From Streptomyces sp. CA-278952 (lineage in GTDB: Bacteria > Actinomycetota > Actinomycetes > Streptomycetales > Streptomycetaceae), in assembly GCF_028747205.1 (NCBI RefSeq), contig NZ_CP112880.1:5146001-5210000 (forward strand): a stretch of 64,000 bases of DNA, read 5' to 3'. The translations under genes and the position numbers were made by a program. The notes below the pieces were generated by a model. The model was given only the letters and a program-made list of their open reading frames with translations. It did no database searches and was not told where the DNA came from. Every line of letters begins with the position of its first letter. The stretch's first letter is position 1. This document shows, piece after piece, positions 17,336-27,670 of this stretch.

Positions 17336-19663
17336 TCAGCCGCCCCCGCTGTCACCGTTCTCTCCGCTGTAGCCGTCACCGCCGGTGCCGCCGGTGCTCC
17401 CTGTTTCTCGGGAGCCGCCGTTGGCGCCGGCGGTGTTGTTCGTTCCGCCGTCCGTGCCGCTCGTCCCGCCGGTGTCCGTGCCGGTCGTGGGCGGGCTGCT
17501 GCCGGCCGGGTTGGTTTCCGGGGTGCCGGAGGGGCCGGTGGTGGGTTCCGACGAGGAGGACGGGTCCGTGCTGCCGTCGGGGTTCTCGTCGAGCTGGGGC
17601 TCGTCCTCCTCGTCGGAGCCGGGTGCCGTCTCCAGGTCGAACTCCTGGGCCGGGGAGGAGCGCAGCGCCGCTTCCGTATAGGCGGCCCAGGTCTCGGCCG
17701 GGGCGCCGCCGCCGTTGACGCGGGGCAGGCCGAGGGCTCCGTACAGCGGGGTCTGGGCGCCCGTCTTCGGGTTCTGGCCCATCACGGCGACGACGGTCGC
17801 GAGGTCCGGGGTGTACCCGGCGAACCAGGCGGCCCGGTCCTCCTCGGCCGTGCCGGTCTTGCCCACGGCGGGGCGGCCCACGGCCTGGGCCGCGGTGCCG
17901 GTGCCGCCCTCCACGACGCTGCGCAGCACGGCGGTGGTGGTGTCGGCGGCCTCGCGGCTGACGGCCTGGTCGGTCGTGCGCTCGGGCAGCTCGATCTCCG
18001 TGCCGTTCTTGGTGACCTTCTCGACGAGGACGTGGCGGCCGTGCCGGCCGTGGTCGGCGAGGGTGGCGTACGCCTCGGTCATGTCCAGGACGCTGGCGTT
18101 GGCGGTGCCGAGCGCGATGGAGGGGGAGGCGATGAGGTCGGGGGTGTCGGTGGGGATGCCGAGGGCGACCGCGGTGTCCCGGACCTTTCCGGGGCCGACG
18201 TCCTGGGCCATCTGCGCGTAGACGGAGTTGACCGACTTGTCGGTGGCGGTGCGCACGGTGATGTCGCCGTAGTCGACGTCGTCCTCGTTGGCGGGAGCGT
18301 AGTCGGTGGGGCCCTGCGCGCCGACGACCATGCGTTTGTTGGCGCCCTCGTAGACGGTGTTGGGCGTGATGCGCCGGCCGTCCTGGGTGGTGGAGTCGTT
18401 GACGACGGCGGAGGTGAGGACGAACGGTTTGAAGACGGAGCCGACCTGGTAGTCGCGGCGGGTCGCGTTGCTGACGTACTGCTTCGTGTAGTCGATGCCG
18501 CCGTACAGGGCGACGACCTCGCCGGTGGCGGGGACGATCGAGGCCCCGCCGACGCGGACGTTGCGGTCGGCCTCGCGTTCGGCGCTGGTCCTGGACATCA
18601 CGTTGGCGTCGACGGCCTTGACGAAGGCGTTCTGCTTGGCCTTGTCGAGAGTTGTGGTGATGCGGTAGCCGCCGGTGGCGAGGGTCTTCCCGTCGAGAAT
18701 GCCGCGCTGGTCGAGGTGGTCCTCGACGGCCTGCACGATGTAGCCGCGCTGTCCCGAGAGCCCGGTCGGCGGTCTCGCCTCGCCGGGGGTGGGGAACTCC
18801 GTCGTCGCCCGTTCGGCCGCATCGAGCCAGTTCTCCTTGACCATGCCGTCCAGGACGTAGTTCCAGCGGTGCTGGGCGGCGCGCCTGCTGTCGGGGTGGG
18901 CGACGACGTCGTAGGCGCTGGGGGCGTTGAGGAGGCAGGCGAGGTAGGCGCCCTCGGCGGTGGTGAGGTCCTCGACGTTCTTGCCGTAGTACGCCTGGGC
19001 GGCGGCCTGGATGCCGTAGGCGTTGCGCCCGAAGTAGCTGGTGTTGAGGTAGCCCTCGAAGATCTGGTTCTTGGTCTCCTCGCGGTCGAGCTTGACCGCG
19101 ATGAAGAACTCCTTGGCCTTGCGCAGGACGGTCCGCTCCTGGCCGAGGTAGTAGTTCTTCACGTACTGCTGGGTGATCGTCGAGCCGCCCTGCTTGCCCT
19201 TGCCGGTCACGGTGTTCCAGCCGGCCCGGACCATCGCCTTCACGTCCACGGCCCGCTCGGAGTAGAAGTCCCGGTCCTCGGCGGCCAGTACCGCGTGCTG
19301 GACGGTCGCGGGGACCTGGGAGAGCTTGACCTTCTCCCGGTTCACGTCGCCGTCCCGGGCGATGACGCTGCCGTCGCTGTAGAGGTAGACGTTGGACTGG
19401 GCGGTGGCCGCGGCGTTGGCGGCCGGGATGTCGACGAACTGGTATCCGGCGACGAACCCTCCGATGAGGAGGAGCCCGAGGCCCAGGACGGTCCCGAGGG
19501 TCATCCGCCAGGTGGGGACGGCACGCCGCCAGCCGGTGCGCCGCTTCCTGCCGTTCTTCCGGCTCTTCCCGCTGTTCGCCGGCGGCTCTCCCCGGTGGCT
19601 CCCGGGTGCGGCCGCCGCGCCCGAGGGGTCGCGGGGGGCCCAGTGCTGTGGCTCGTCGCTCAT
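17336..19663 (-). CDS. Class A penicillin-binding protein (transglycosylase/transpeptidase)
   Basis: 775 residues. A basic cytoplasmic tail is followed by one membrane anchor (about 54-76). The GT51 transglycosylase has its catalytic Glu129 in 'AAEDRDFY' and 'GGSTITQQYVKN' near 159. The transpeptidase has Ser409 in 'GSVFKP' (SxxK), 'SVN' near 477 (SxN) and 'GKTGTAEE' near 601 (KTG). The last 120 residues are a Ser/Thr/Gly/Pro-rich low-complexity tail ending in GDSGGG, probably a wall-spanning linker. It polymerises and cross-links peptidoglycan outside the membrane. Confidence 0.96.
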   Translation of the reverse strand: MSDEPQHWAPRDPSGAAAAPGSHRGEPPANSGKSRKNGRKRRTGWRRAVPTWRMTLGTVLGLGLLLIGGFVAGYQFVDIPAANAAATAQSNVYLYSDGSVIARDGDVNREKVKLSQVPATVQHAVLAAEDRDFYSERAVDVKAMVRAGWNTVTGKGKQGGSTITQQYVKNYYLGQERTVLRKAKEFFIAVKLDREETKNQIFEGYLNTSYFGRNAYGIQAAAQAYYGKNVEDLTTAEGAYLACLLNAPSAYDVVAHPDSRRAAQHRWNYVLDGMVKENWLDAAERATTEFPTPGEARPPTGLSGQRGYIVQAVEDHLDQRGILDGKTLATGGYRITTTLDKAKQNAFVKAVDANVMSRTSAEREADRNVRVGGASIVPATGEVVALYGGIDYTKQYVSNATRRDYQVGSVFKPFVLTSAVVNDSTTQDGRRITPNTVYEGANKRMVVGAQGPTDYAPANEDDVDYGDITVRTATDKSVNSVYAQMAQDVGPGKVRDTAVALGIPTDTPDLIASPSIALGTANASVLDMTEAYATLADHGRHGRHVLVEKVTKNGTEIELPERTTDQAVSREAADTTTAVLRSVVEGGTGTAAQAVGRPAVGKTGTAEEDRAAWFAGYTPDLATVVAVMGQNPKTGAQTPLYGALGLPRVNGGGAPAETWAAYTEAALRSSPAQEFDLETAPGSDEEDEPQLDENPDGSTDPSSSSEPTTGPSGTPETNPAGSSPPTTGTDTGGTSGTDGGTNNTAGANGGSRETGSTGGTGGDGYSGENGDSGGG

Positions 19664-19860
19664 GTCCGTGGGGCTCCTCGGGCGTGGTCAGTTCTCCCAT
19701 AGTGCCCGTTTTGCCGGGAAACCTTCGGTTCTCCCCGGGGCGTTCCCTCCACCGGTCGTCACCGTCGTCCCGAAAACGCGGTCGCGGGGGCCGGGGCGCC
19801 TGCACTAGGCTCGGGCGCTTTGGTGTCGGGAGCCGGTGGTGCCGGGGGAGAGGGGACGAC

Positions 19861-20661
19861 GTGCGGCTCTACGCGGTGGTGGCGGGGGGTGCGTTCCGGC
19901 GCTACGCCACCTACCGGACGGCCACGGCCGCGGGGGTGTTCACCAACACGGTCTTCGGCTTCATCGTGGCGTACACCTACATCGCCCTGTGGGACGCACG
20001 TCCGCAGCTCGGCGGGTACGACACGTCCGAGGCGCTGACCTACGTCTGGCTCGGGCAGGCCCTGCTGATGGCCTGCGCCATGATGGGCGGCGGCTTCGAG
20101 GACGAGCTGACGGAGCGTATCCGTACGGGGGACATCGCCGTCGACCTGTACCGTCCCGTCGACCTCCAGCTGTGGTGGCTGGCGTCGGACCTGGGCCGGG
20201 CGGCGTTCCATCTGCTGGGGCGCGGTGTGGTGCCGATGTTCCTCGGGGCGCTCGCGTTCGATCTGGCGCTCCCGGGATCGCCGTGGACCTGGCCGGCGTT
20301 CTTCGTCTCGGTGTTTCTGGGCGTGGTGGTCAGCTTCGCGGTGCGCTTCCTGGTCGCGATGTCGGCGTTCTGGCTGATGGACGGGGCGGGCGCGATGCGG
20401 ATCGTGTCGTTGGCCGGGCTGTTCTTCTCCGGGATGCTGCTGCCGCTGAACCTGTTCCCCGGCCTGCTGGGAGAGGTGGCGCGGGCGTTGCCGTGGTCCT
20501 CGCTGCTCCAGGTCCCGGCCGATGTGTTCCTCGGCAAGCACACGGGGTGGGGGCTGGTGGAGGCGTACGCGTTCCAGGGCGGCTGGGCGGTGGTGCTGCT
20601 GCTGGCGGGCCGTCTGCTGCAGACCGCGGCGACCAGGAGGGTGGTGGTGCAGGGTGGCTGA
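19861..20661 (+). CDS. ABC-2 family exporter permease (first subunit)
   Basis: 266 residues starting at GTG 19861 after GGGGAGAGG, with six predicted membrane segments. The 'TDRIRTGDIAVDLYRPVDLQLWWLA'-like region (here 'ELTERIRTGDIAVDLYRPVD') is characteristic of the COG3694/COG4587 pair of ABC-2 permeases. These work as heterodimers with a COG4586-type ATPase, here encoded two genes downstream. It overlaps the second permease gene by eight bases. The exported substrate is unknown. Confidence 0.9.
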   Translation: MRLYAVVAGGAFRRYATYRTATAAGVFTNTVFGFIVAYTYIALWDARPQLGGYDTSEALTYVWLGQALLMACAMMGGGFEDELTERIRTGDIAVDLYRPVDLQLWWLASDLGRAAFHLLGRGVVPMFLGALAFDLALPGSPWTWPAFFVSVFLGVVVSFAVRFLVAMSAFWLMDGAGAMRIVSLAGLFFSGMLLPLNLFPGLLGEVARALPWSSLLQVPADVFLGKHTGWGLVEAYAFQGGWAVVLLLAGRLLQTAATRRVVVQGG

Positions 20662-21550
20662 GAGCGTGGTGCGGACGGAGAAGAAGGCCGGGGTGCCGGG
20701 GGCACGGGGGGCGCCGGAGGCGTTCCCCTTCCCGGAGCGGCCCCGGCTGCTGGAGGGCGTGCGGGCCTACGGGCTGATCATGGCGATGTGGGTGCGTTCG
20801 ACGATGGCGTACCGGGCCTCGTTCGCCATGACGGTGTTCGGGGACTTCGCGGTGACGGCCTTCGACTTCGTGACGATCCTGCTGATGTTCTCGCACGTCG
20901 ACGCCCTGGGCGGCTACACGTTGCAGGAGATCGCCCTGCTGTACGGGGTGTCGGCCACCGCGTTCGGGCTGTGCGACCTGCTGCTGGGTTCGATGGACCG
21001 GGTGGGCCGCCGGGTCCGTGACGGGACGCTCGACACCCTGCTGGTGCGGCCGGTCCCGGTGCTGGCGCAGGTCGCGGCGGACCGGTTCGCGCTGCGCCGG
21101 CTGGGGCGGATCACGCAGGGGCTGCTGGTCCTCGGCTACGCGCTGGTCTCGCTGGACATCGCGTGGACGCCGCTGAAGGTGCTGATGCTGCCGATGATGG
21201 TGGTGAGCGGTGCGGCGATCTTCGGGGCGATCTTCGTCGCGGGGGCGGCGTTCCAGTTCGTCGCGCAGGACGCCTCGGAGGTGCAGAACTCCTTCACGTA
21301 CGGCGGGACGACGCTGCTCCAGTACCCGCCCACGATCTTCGGAGCGGACCTCGTGCGCGGGGTGACGTTCGTGGTGCCGCTGGCCTTCGTCAGCTGGCTG
21401 CCCGCGCTGTACGTGCTGGACCGGGAGTACCCGGTCGACCTGCCGGAGTGGGTGGCGTTCCTGCCGCCGTTGGTGGCGGTGGCCTGCTGGGGGCTGGCGG
21501 GGATCGCGTGGCGGGCGGGGTTGCGGGCGTACCGGAGCACGGGCAGTTGA
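20654..21550 (+). CDS. ABC-2 family exporter permease (second subunit)
   Basis: 298 residues from GTG 20654, overlapping the preceding permease. After a 40-residue polar N-terminus there are six membrane segments, with 'MDRVGRRVRDGTLDTLLVRPVPVLAQVAADRF', read in pieces, as the conserved cytoplasmic loop shared with its partner. It ends 31 bases before the ATPase gene. The three genes form one exporter of the COG4586/4587/3694 kind. Confidence 0.9.
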   Translation: MAESVVRTEKKAGVPGARGAPEAFPFPERPRLLEGVRAYGLIMAMWVRSTMAYRASFAMTVFGDFAVTAFDFVTILLMFSHVDALGGYTLQEIALLYGVSATAFGLCDLLLGSMDRVGRRVRDGTLDTLLVRPVPVLAQVAADRFALRRLGRITQGLLVLGYALVSLDIAWTPLKVLMLPMMVVSGAAIFGAIFVAGAAFQFVAQDASEVQNSFTYGGTTLLQYPPTIFGADLVRGVTFVVPLAFVSWLPALYVLDREYPVDLPEWVAFLPPLVAVACWGLAGIAWRAGLRAYRSTGS

Positions 21551-21580
21551 GCGGGAACGATCACGGAGGAGGGTACGGGC

Positions 21581-22711
<1,131 letters not shown>

Positions 22712-22822
22712 CGCGCACACCCACTCGGGGCGGCGCGGCGGGCACTCCACCGGAGCGGCGCGCGCAGGTCGTGGTCCTGCATGTCTGGGCCGGGAACGGG
22801 TGCGTTCAATAGGCTGCGCCGT

Positions 22823-23554
22823 ATGACAAGTGAGAGTCCGGACATGCGTGCCTCCGATACCGAACGTGAGCGGATCGCGGAACTGCTGCGCGAGGCGGTG
22901 GCCGAGGGACGACTGGACATGGACGAGTTCGACCAGCGCCTCGAAACGGCCTACAAGGCCCGCACGCACGGCGAGTTGGAGCCGTTGGTCCAGGACCTTC
23001 CGGCGCCGGGCTCGGTGGTCGCTCCGGTCGGCTCGTCCGCGCCCGCCCCGCTGCGGGGCTCCGCGGCGAACTGGCCCGCGAGGATCGGCGGCAACGCCAC
23101 CTCGAAGGGGGCGTTCGCCCTGTGGGGCGGGTTCAACCGAAAGGGCCGCTGGACGGTCGGCCGGATGTTCACCGCGTTCGCGATGTGGGGCGGCGGCGAG
23201 ATCGATCTGCGCGAGGCGCACTTCGAGGACCGCGAGACCGTCATCCGCTGCATCACCATCATGGGCGGCATCCATGTGACCGCACCGCCCGAACTGAACG
23301 TCGATGTCAGGGGCGTCGGCATCATGGGCGGCTTCGGGGAGGGCTCCAACGAGGAGGGCGAGCCCGCTCCGGACGCCCCGTACGTGCGGATCACCGGCTT
23401 CGCCCTGATGGGCGGCGTCGGCGTGGACCGCAAGCGGACGAAGGCGGAGCGCCGCCGGCTGAAGGAGGCGAAGGAGGCCGAACGGGAGGCGCGCCGCCGC
23501 GAGCTGGAGGGCCCGGACGGCGGCGCGGACGGCGGTCGCCGCAAGGAACTCTGA
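22823..23554 (+). CDS. DUF1707 domain protein with LiaF-like C-terminal domain
   Basis: 243 residues. The N-terminal 'MRASDTERERIAELLREAVAEGRLDMDEFDQRLETAYKART', read in pieces (residues 8-48), is the DUF1707/SHOCT-like motif. A beta-rich domain with repeated 'IMGGIHV', 'IMGGFGEG' and 'LMGGVGVDRK' follows, as in LiaF/cell-wall-stress proteins, then a basic charged helix. No transmembrane helix is clear. Such proteins are widespread in actinobacteria and linked to envelope stress; the exact role here is unknown. Confidence 0.85.
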   Translation: MTSESPDMRASDTERERIAELLREAVAEGRLDMDEFDQRLETAYKARTHGELEPLVQDLPAPGSVVAPVGSSAPAPLRGSAANWPARIGGNATSKGAFALWGGFNRKGRWTVGRMFTAFAMWGGGEIDLREAHFEDRETVIRCITIMGGIHVTAPPELNVDVRGVGIMGGFGEGSNEEGEPAPDAPYVRITGFALMGGVGVDRKRTKAERRRLKEAKEAEREARRRELEGPDGGADGGRRKEL

Positions 23555-23586
23555 GGGTCCGGGGGTCCGAGCGGCCCCTCAGGGCC

Positions 23587-24834
23587 TCACAGCGCGTCGG
23601 ACCGGGGTGCGCCGGCCCGGTCCAGGACCTTCAGGTCCAGCCGGTCGCCGAGCGCGCGGTACCCGTCGTCGTTGAGGTGCAGATGGTCACCGGAGTCGTA
23701 CGCGGCGAGGATCCGGTTCGGTGCGGCGGGGTCGCGTACCGCGGCGTCGAAGTCCACGTACGCGTCGAAGACCGTGCCCGCCCGGATCTGCTCGTTGACG
23801 GCCTGGCGCACGGCGTTGCGCTGGGGCGTCCAGGTGGCGAAGCCCTCGAACGGGGTCAGCGTCGCGCCGACGACCGTGAGCCCGCGCGCGTGCGCCCGGT
23901 CGGTGAGGGCGCGCAGGCTGTCCACGATGCGCTGGGGGTCGGCCTCGTGGGGGCGCTGCTGTACGTCGTTGATGCCGAGCGCCACGACGACCGTCCGGGC
24001 CCCGGCGACCGCCAGGACGTCACGGTCGAGCCGGTCGGTGCCCGACTGGCCCCCGGTGCCGCGGCCGATGCCCACGACCCGGTTGCCCGCGATGCCCGCG
24101 TTGGCGACTCCGTACCGTCCGCCCAGCCGGTCGGCGAGGACGTCGGTCCAGCGGGCGTTGGCGTCGGTGGTGGAGCCGCTGCCCGCGGTCAGGGAGTCCC
24201 CGAAGGCGACGATCGCGCCGCGCGCGCTCTCGCTGCGGACGTCCACGGCGGTCAGATAGCGCCAGTGGGTGGTGCTGAAGGTGCCGCGTTCGTCGATCAG
24301 GTACGAGGTCTGGTGCGTGTGGGGGTGGTAGGTGACCGGCCCGCCCGCCCGCGGGGTGCGGAAGCCGACCTGGAGGTCGGAGTCGGGGGCCACGGGTACC
24401 ACGACCGGGTCGCTGATGGCCTGTCCGCCCGCCGCGACGGTGACGACGGCGGAGCCCTTGAAGGTCACCGGCCGGGTGTTGACGGTGGCCTGGTCGACGA
24501 CCAGGGGGCCCGTGCCGAAGAGGTTCGACAGGGTTATCCGGGCGACCTCTCCGCCGATGCTGGTGTGCACGACGTTACGGATGGTGCGCCCGGGGAGCCC
24601 GTCCTCGGTGCCCGGTTCGGCGCGGACGGGCGCGGCGGCCCAGGTGGTGACCCACCTGCCGCCCGAGGTCGCGGGGGCGACCGGGTTACGGGCCGCCGCC
24701 TGGGTCTCGGCGGGCGGGAGCGGTGTCGACCGTGGGCCGGAGAGCAGCGTCGTACCGAAGGCGACGGCGGCGGCGAGCACGGCTGTGCCCGCCACTAGGG
24801 CGATGAGCAGGGCATACCCCTGGCGCCTGGGCAT
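23587..24834 (-). CDS. Secreted SGNH/GDSL hydrolase
   Basis: 415 residues. An N-terminal membrane/signal segment ('GYALLIALVAGTAVLAAAVAF') is followed by a roughly 150-residue beta-rich domain and the SGNH catalytic domain. Block I 'IVAFGDSLTAGSGS' holds the nucleophile Ser, block III is 'VVVALGINDVQ', and block V 'DSGDHLHLNDDGY' holds the Asp-His pair. This layout is common in streptomycete secreted esterases and lipases. The ATG at 24834 has AAGGAG upstream. The substrate is unknown. Confidence 0.9.
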   Translation of the reverse strand: MPRRQGYALLIALVAGTAVLAAAVAFGTTLLSGPRSTPLPPAETQAAARNPVAPATSGGRWVTTWAAAPVRAEPGTEDGLPGRTIRNVVHTSIGGEVARITLSNLFGTGPLVVDQATVNTRPVTFKGSAVVTVAAGGQAISDPVVVPVAPDSDLQVGFRTPRAGGPVTYHPHTHQTSYLIDERGTFSTTHWRYLTAVDVRSESARGAIVAFGDSLTAGSGSTTDANARWTDVLADRLGGRYGVANAGIAGNRVVGIGRGTGGQSGTDRLDRDVLAVAGARTVVVALGINDVQQRPHEADPQRIVDSLRALTDRAHARGLTVVGATLTPFEGFATWTPQRNAVRQAVNEQIRAGTVFDAYVDFDAAVRDPAAPNRILAAYDSGDHLHLNDDGYRALGDRLDLKVLDRAGAPRSDAL

Positions 24835-24931
24835 GTGCGGTGTTTCTCCTTGTGATGATCGTGCTGGTCCCATGATGCGACAGGCCGTCGGGAACTCGAC
24901 GTGCGGCCCGGGAGTAGGGGAGGCAGGGACA

Positions 24932-26380
24932 ATGCGTACGTCACGGGGGCGAGGCGCACGCGGACGGGTGGAGCGGATGGAACGGACCGGATCCGGCGAG
25001 CAGGAGCAGGGCGAGGACGCGGTGCAGAAGTCGGAGCGATCGGAGCGATCGGTGCTGCCGCCGGCACAGGCGACGGGGCAGGGACAGGGGTCGAGGGCGG
25101 GGGCGGGCCCGCTGGCCTCGTTCGCGTACACCGCCGCCGACGAGGAGAAGCAGCGCGGCGTACGGCGCATGAAACTCACGGCCACCGGCCTCCTTCTGCT
25201 CGTCGCGCTCGTCTACGTCCTGGCCACCTGGGCGAAGAACTCAGGCGTGGAGGGCTGGCCGGGCTACGTCGCGGCGGCTGCCGAGGCGGGGATGGTGGGC
25301 GCGTTGGCGGACTGGTTCGCCGTCACGGCGCTCTTCCGGCGCCCGCTCGGCCTGCCCATTCCGCACACAGCCATCATCCCCACCAAGAAGGATCAGCTGG
25401 GACAGTCACTCGGTTCCTTCGTTGGCGAGAACTTTCTCTCCGGGGACGTCATTCGTGACCGAATTCACGCTCTCGGGGTCGGCCGGAGGCTCGGTGTGTG
25501 GCTCGCGGAGCCGGCCCACGCCGACCGGGTCACCGCCGAGCTGGCGACGGCCCTGCGCGGCGCGCTCACGGTCCTTCGGGATTCCGATGTGCAGGCGGTG
25601 GTCGGCGAGGCCATCACCCGGCGCGCGGACGCGGCGGAGGTCGGCCCGGGCCTCGGCAAGATGCTGGAGAAGGTCGTCACGGACGGCGGTCACCGCAAGG
25701 TCGTCGACCTCGTCTGTGTCCGGGCACACGACTGGCTGGTGGAGCACGGCGACTCGGTGATGAACGCGGTTCAGGGCGGAGCCCCCGGCTGGACCCCGCG
25801 GTTCGTCGACAAGCGAGTGGGCGAGCGGGTCTACAAGGAACTGCTGCGATTCATCACGGAGATGCGGGACATGCCGGAGCACCCGGCGCGCGGCTCCATC
25901 GACACGTTCCTGACCGATTTCGCGTCCGACCTCCAGAGCGACGCCGACACCCGGGCCCGGGTGGAGCGGCTGAAGTCGGAGATCCTGGGCCGGAGTGAGG
26001 TCCAGGACGTCATCGCCTCGGCCTGGTCGTCCGTACGGACGATGATCCTCTCGGCGGCGGAGGACGAGCGCAGCGAGCTGCGGCTGCGGGCCCGTGCCTC
26101 GCTGATGTCGCTGGGTGCGCGGCTGTCGAGCGACGAACGGCTCCAGGGCAAGCTGGACGGCTGGCTGGAGGACGCCGCGGTGTACGTCGTGACGACGTAC
26201 CGCGCCGAGATCACCTCGCTGATCAGCGAGACGGTGGCCGGCTGGGACGCGGACCAGACCTCGAAGAAGATCGAGGCGCACATCGGCCGCGACCTCCAGT
26301 TCATCCGGATCAACGGCACGGTGGTCGGCGCGCTGGCGGGCCTGGCGATCTACACGGTGTCGCACGCGCTGAGCGGCTGA
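24932..26380 (+). CDS. DUF445 membrane protein
   Basis: About 482 residues from ATG 24932 (GGGGAGG upstream); ATG 24977 is an alternative giving 467. The first ~80 residues are polar and repetitive. A membrane helix follows ('LTATGLLLLVALVYVLATWA'), then the DUF445 signature 'GMVGALADWFAVTALFRRPLGLPIPHTAIIP', read in pieces, a long helical cytoplasmic or extracellular region, and a C-terminal membrane helix ('GTVVGALAGLAIYTVSHAL'). YheB/DUF445 proteins have no agreed function. Confidence 0.85.
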   Translation: MRTSRGRGARGRVERMERTGSGEQEQGEDAVQKSERSERSVLPPAQATGQGQGSRAGAGPLASFAYTAADEEKQRGVRRMKLTATGLLLLVALVYVLATWAKNSGVEGWPGYVAAAAEAGMVGALADWFAVTALFRRPLGLPIPHTAIIPTKKDQLGQSLGSFVGENFLSGDVIRDRIHALGVGRRLGVWLAEPAHADRVTAELATALRGALTVLRDSDVQAVVGEAITRRADAAEVGPGLGKMLEKVVTDGGHRKVVDLVCVRAHDWLVEHGDSVMNAVQGGAPGWTPRFVDKRVGERVYKELLRFITEMRDMPEHPARGSIDTFLTDFASDLQSDADTRARVERLKSEILGRSEVQDVIASAWSSVRTMILSAAEDERSELRLRARASLMSLGARLSSDERLQGKLDGWLEDAAVYVVTTYRAEITSLISETVAGWDADQTSKKIEAHIGRDLQFIRINGTVVGALAGLAIYTVSHALSG

Positions 26381-26453
26381 GCGGTCCGCCGGCCCGCCCT
26401 CGGCGGTGGGGTCGGGCCGGCGAGCCGGACCGAGGGGTACGGGGAGGTGTCGG

Positions 26454-27341
26454 GTGGGGGCGGTCACGACGACGGTGACGGTCGAGGACGGCGAAGCGAC
26501 GGGCGGATCCGGCCCCGTACGCCTCTCCTGCACCGACCACGGCGGCGAGGGCCCGCCCCTCCTCCTGCTGCACGGCCTGGCCGGTCATTCCGGCGAGTGG
26601 GAGGCGCTGGCCGCCCGGTTCGCGTCCACGCACCGGGTGATCGCCTTCGACGCCCGGGGCAGCGGGGCGAGCACCCGCCGCCCCGGGGACGTGACGCGGG
26701 CGGCGCACGTCCGCGATGTCCTCGCGGTCGCGCACCGGTTCGGACTGGCAGGGGAGGACACGGTGCTGGCCGGCCAGTCGATGGGCGGCCTCACCGCGCT
26801 GCTGACGGCGGCGGCCCACCCGGAGGTGTGCCGCGCGCTGGTCCTGATCGAGGCGGGCCCGGCGGGGCCGAGTCCCCAACTGCCGGACCGGATCGGTGAC
26901 TGGCTCGACTCGTGGCCGGTGCCGTTCCCGGACGCGGGGGCGGCCGAGGCGTTCTTCGGCGGCGGGCCGGCGGGCCGGGCCTGGGCGGCGGGGCTCGTGC
27001 CGGGCCCCGGCGGGCTGCACCCCCGGGTCGACCGGGACGTGATGGTCGCCACCGTGCAGGAGAACGCGCACCGGCACTACTGGGACGACTGGGACGAGTT
27101 GCGCTGCCCGGCGCTCGTGGTGCGCGGCGAGCACGGCACGATGAAGCCGGACGAGGCGGACCGGATGCGGTCCCGGCACCCCGGGACGCGGATCGGCGTG
27201 ATCCCGGGAGCCGGCCACGACGCCCACCTGGACAACACGGCTGCGGTGTACGGGGAGATGGCGGCCTTCCTCGCGGCCGTGTGTGACCCCCTTCACACCG
27301 GTCACCGTCCTGGCTCCGTCGGTCCGGGTGGCGGGAAATGA
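26454..27341 (+). CDS. Alpha/beta hydrolase
   Basis: 295 residues from GTG 26454, preceded by GGGGAGG. The fold is shown by 'LLLLHGLAGHSGEW' (oxyanion loop), 'FDARGSGAS', nucleophile elbow 'GQSMGG' and the late 'GAGHDAHLDN' histidine. The charge-relay acid is probably in 'VVRGEHGTMKPDEA'. It is the last plus-strand gene before a 330-base gap and the oxygenase cluster; its substrate cannot be deduced. Confidence 0.88.
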   Translation: MGAVTTTVTVEDGEATGGSGPVRLSCTDHGGEGPPLLLLHGLAGHSGEWEALAARFASTHRVIAFDARGSGASTRRPGDVTRAAHVRDVLAVAHRFGLAGEDTVLAGQSMGGLTALLTAAAHPEVCRALVLIEAGPAGPSPQLPDRIGDWLDSWPVPFPDAGAAEAFFGGGPAGRAWAAGLVPGPGGLHPRVDRDVMVATVQENAHRHYWDDWDELRCPALVVRGEHGTMKPDEADRMRSRHPGTRIGVIPGAGHDAHLDNTAAVYGEMAAFLAAVCDPLHTGHRPGSVGPGGGK

Positions 27342-27593
27342 ACTCCGAGGGGCCCTCGAGACCGTTGGGATACGGCCCCAAGGGCACCCAGCGGGACAAT
27401 ACGGGCTGTTCATCTTCCGGCCATCTGGAGCCATAGGGGCAGCTCAGGCCGGTGAACGGACGGGAGTGGCCGAGTCCGCACCCCTGGTCCGGAGGGGTGT
27501 TTTGCCGCGCTTTTCATGTAGTTGCAGCCATCTGGGCAATACGTCACCGATGTCGGACCTGTTAACCGGAGTCGTCACTGTCCGAAATCGATT

Positions 27594-27623
27594 GTTGACG
27601 GAAAGAATCGGCACGGGATACCT
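27594..27623 (+). promoter_or_regulatory. Candidate SigA-type promoter for the oxygenase cluster
   Basis: TTGACG (27594-27599) and TACCTT (27618-27623) are separated by 18 bases and lie 48 bases before the oxygenase start, in a locally AT-richer gap (27342-27670). The remainder of this 330-base gap shows no gene I can support. Confidence 0.55.
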
Positions 27624-27670
27624 TTCCCACCGTAATGATCAATCCTGCACGCGGATATCGGTGAGGAATC

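Noticed and set aside
17270..19702. An 810-codon plus-strand frame opposite the penicillin-binding protein
   Set aside because: The minus-strand frame has all transglycosylase and transpeptidase motifs; the plus frame is Gly/Val/Ala-rich without any recognisable domain.
27342..27670. Open frame reading through the gap before the oxygenase (27283-27924)
   Set aside because: It overlaps both neighbouring genes in other frames, has no ribosome site and no domain; the gap is better explained as promoter region.
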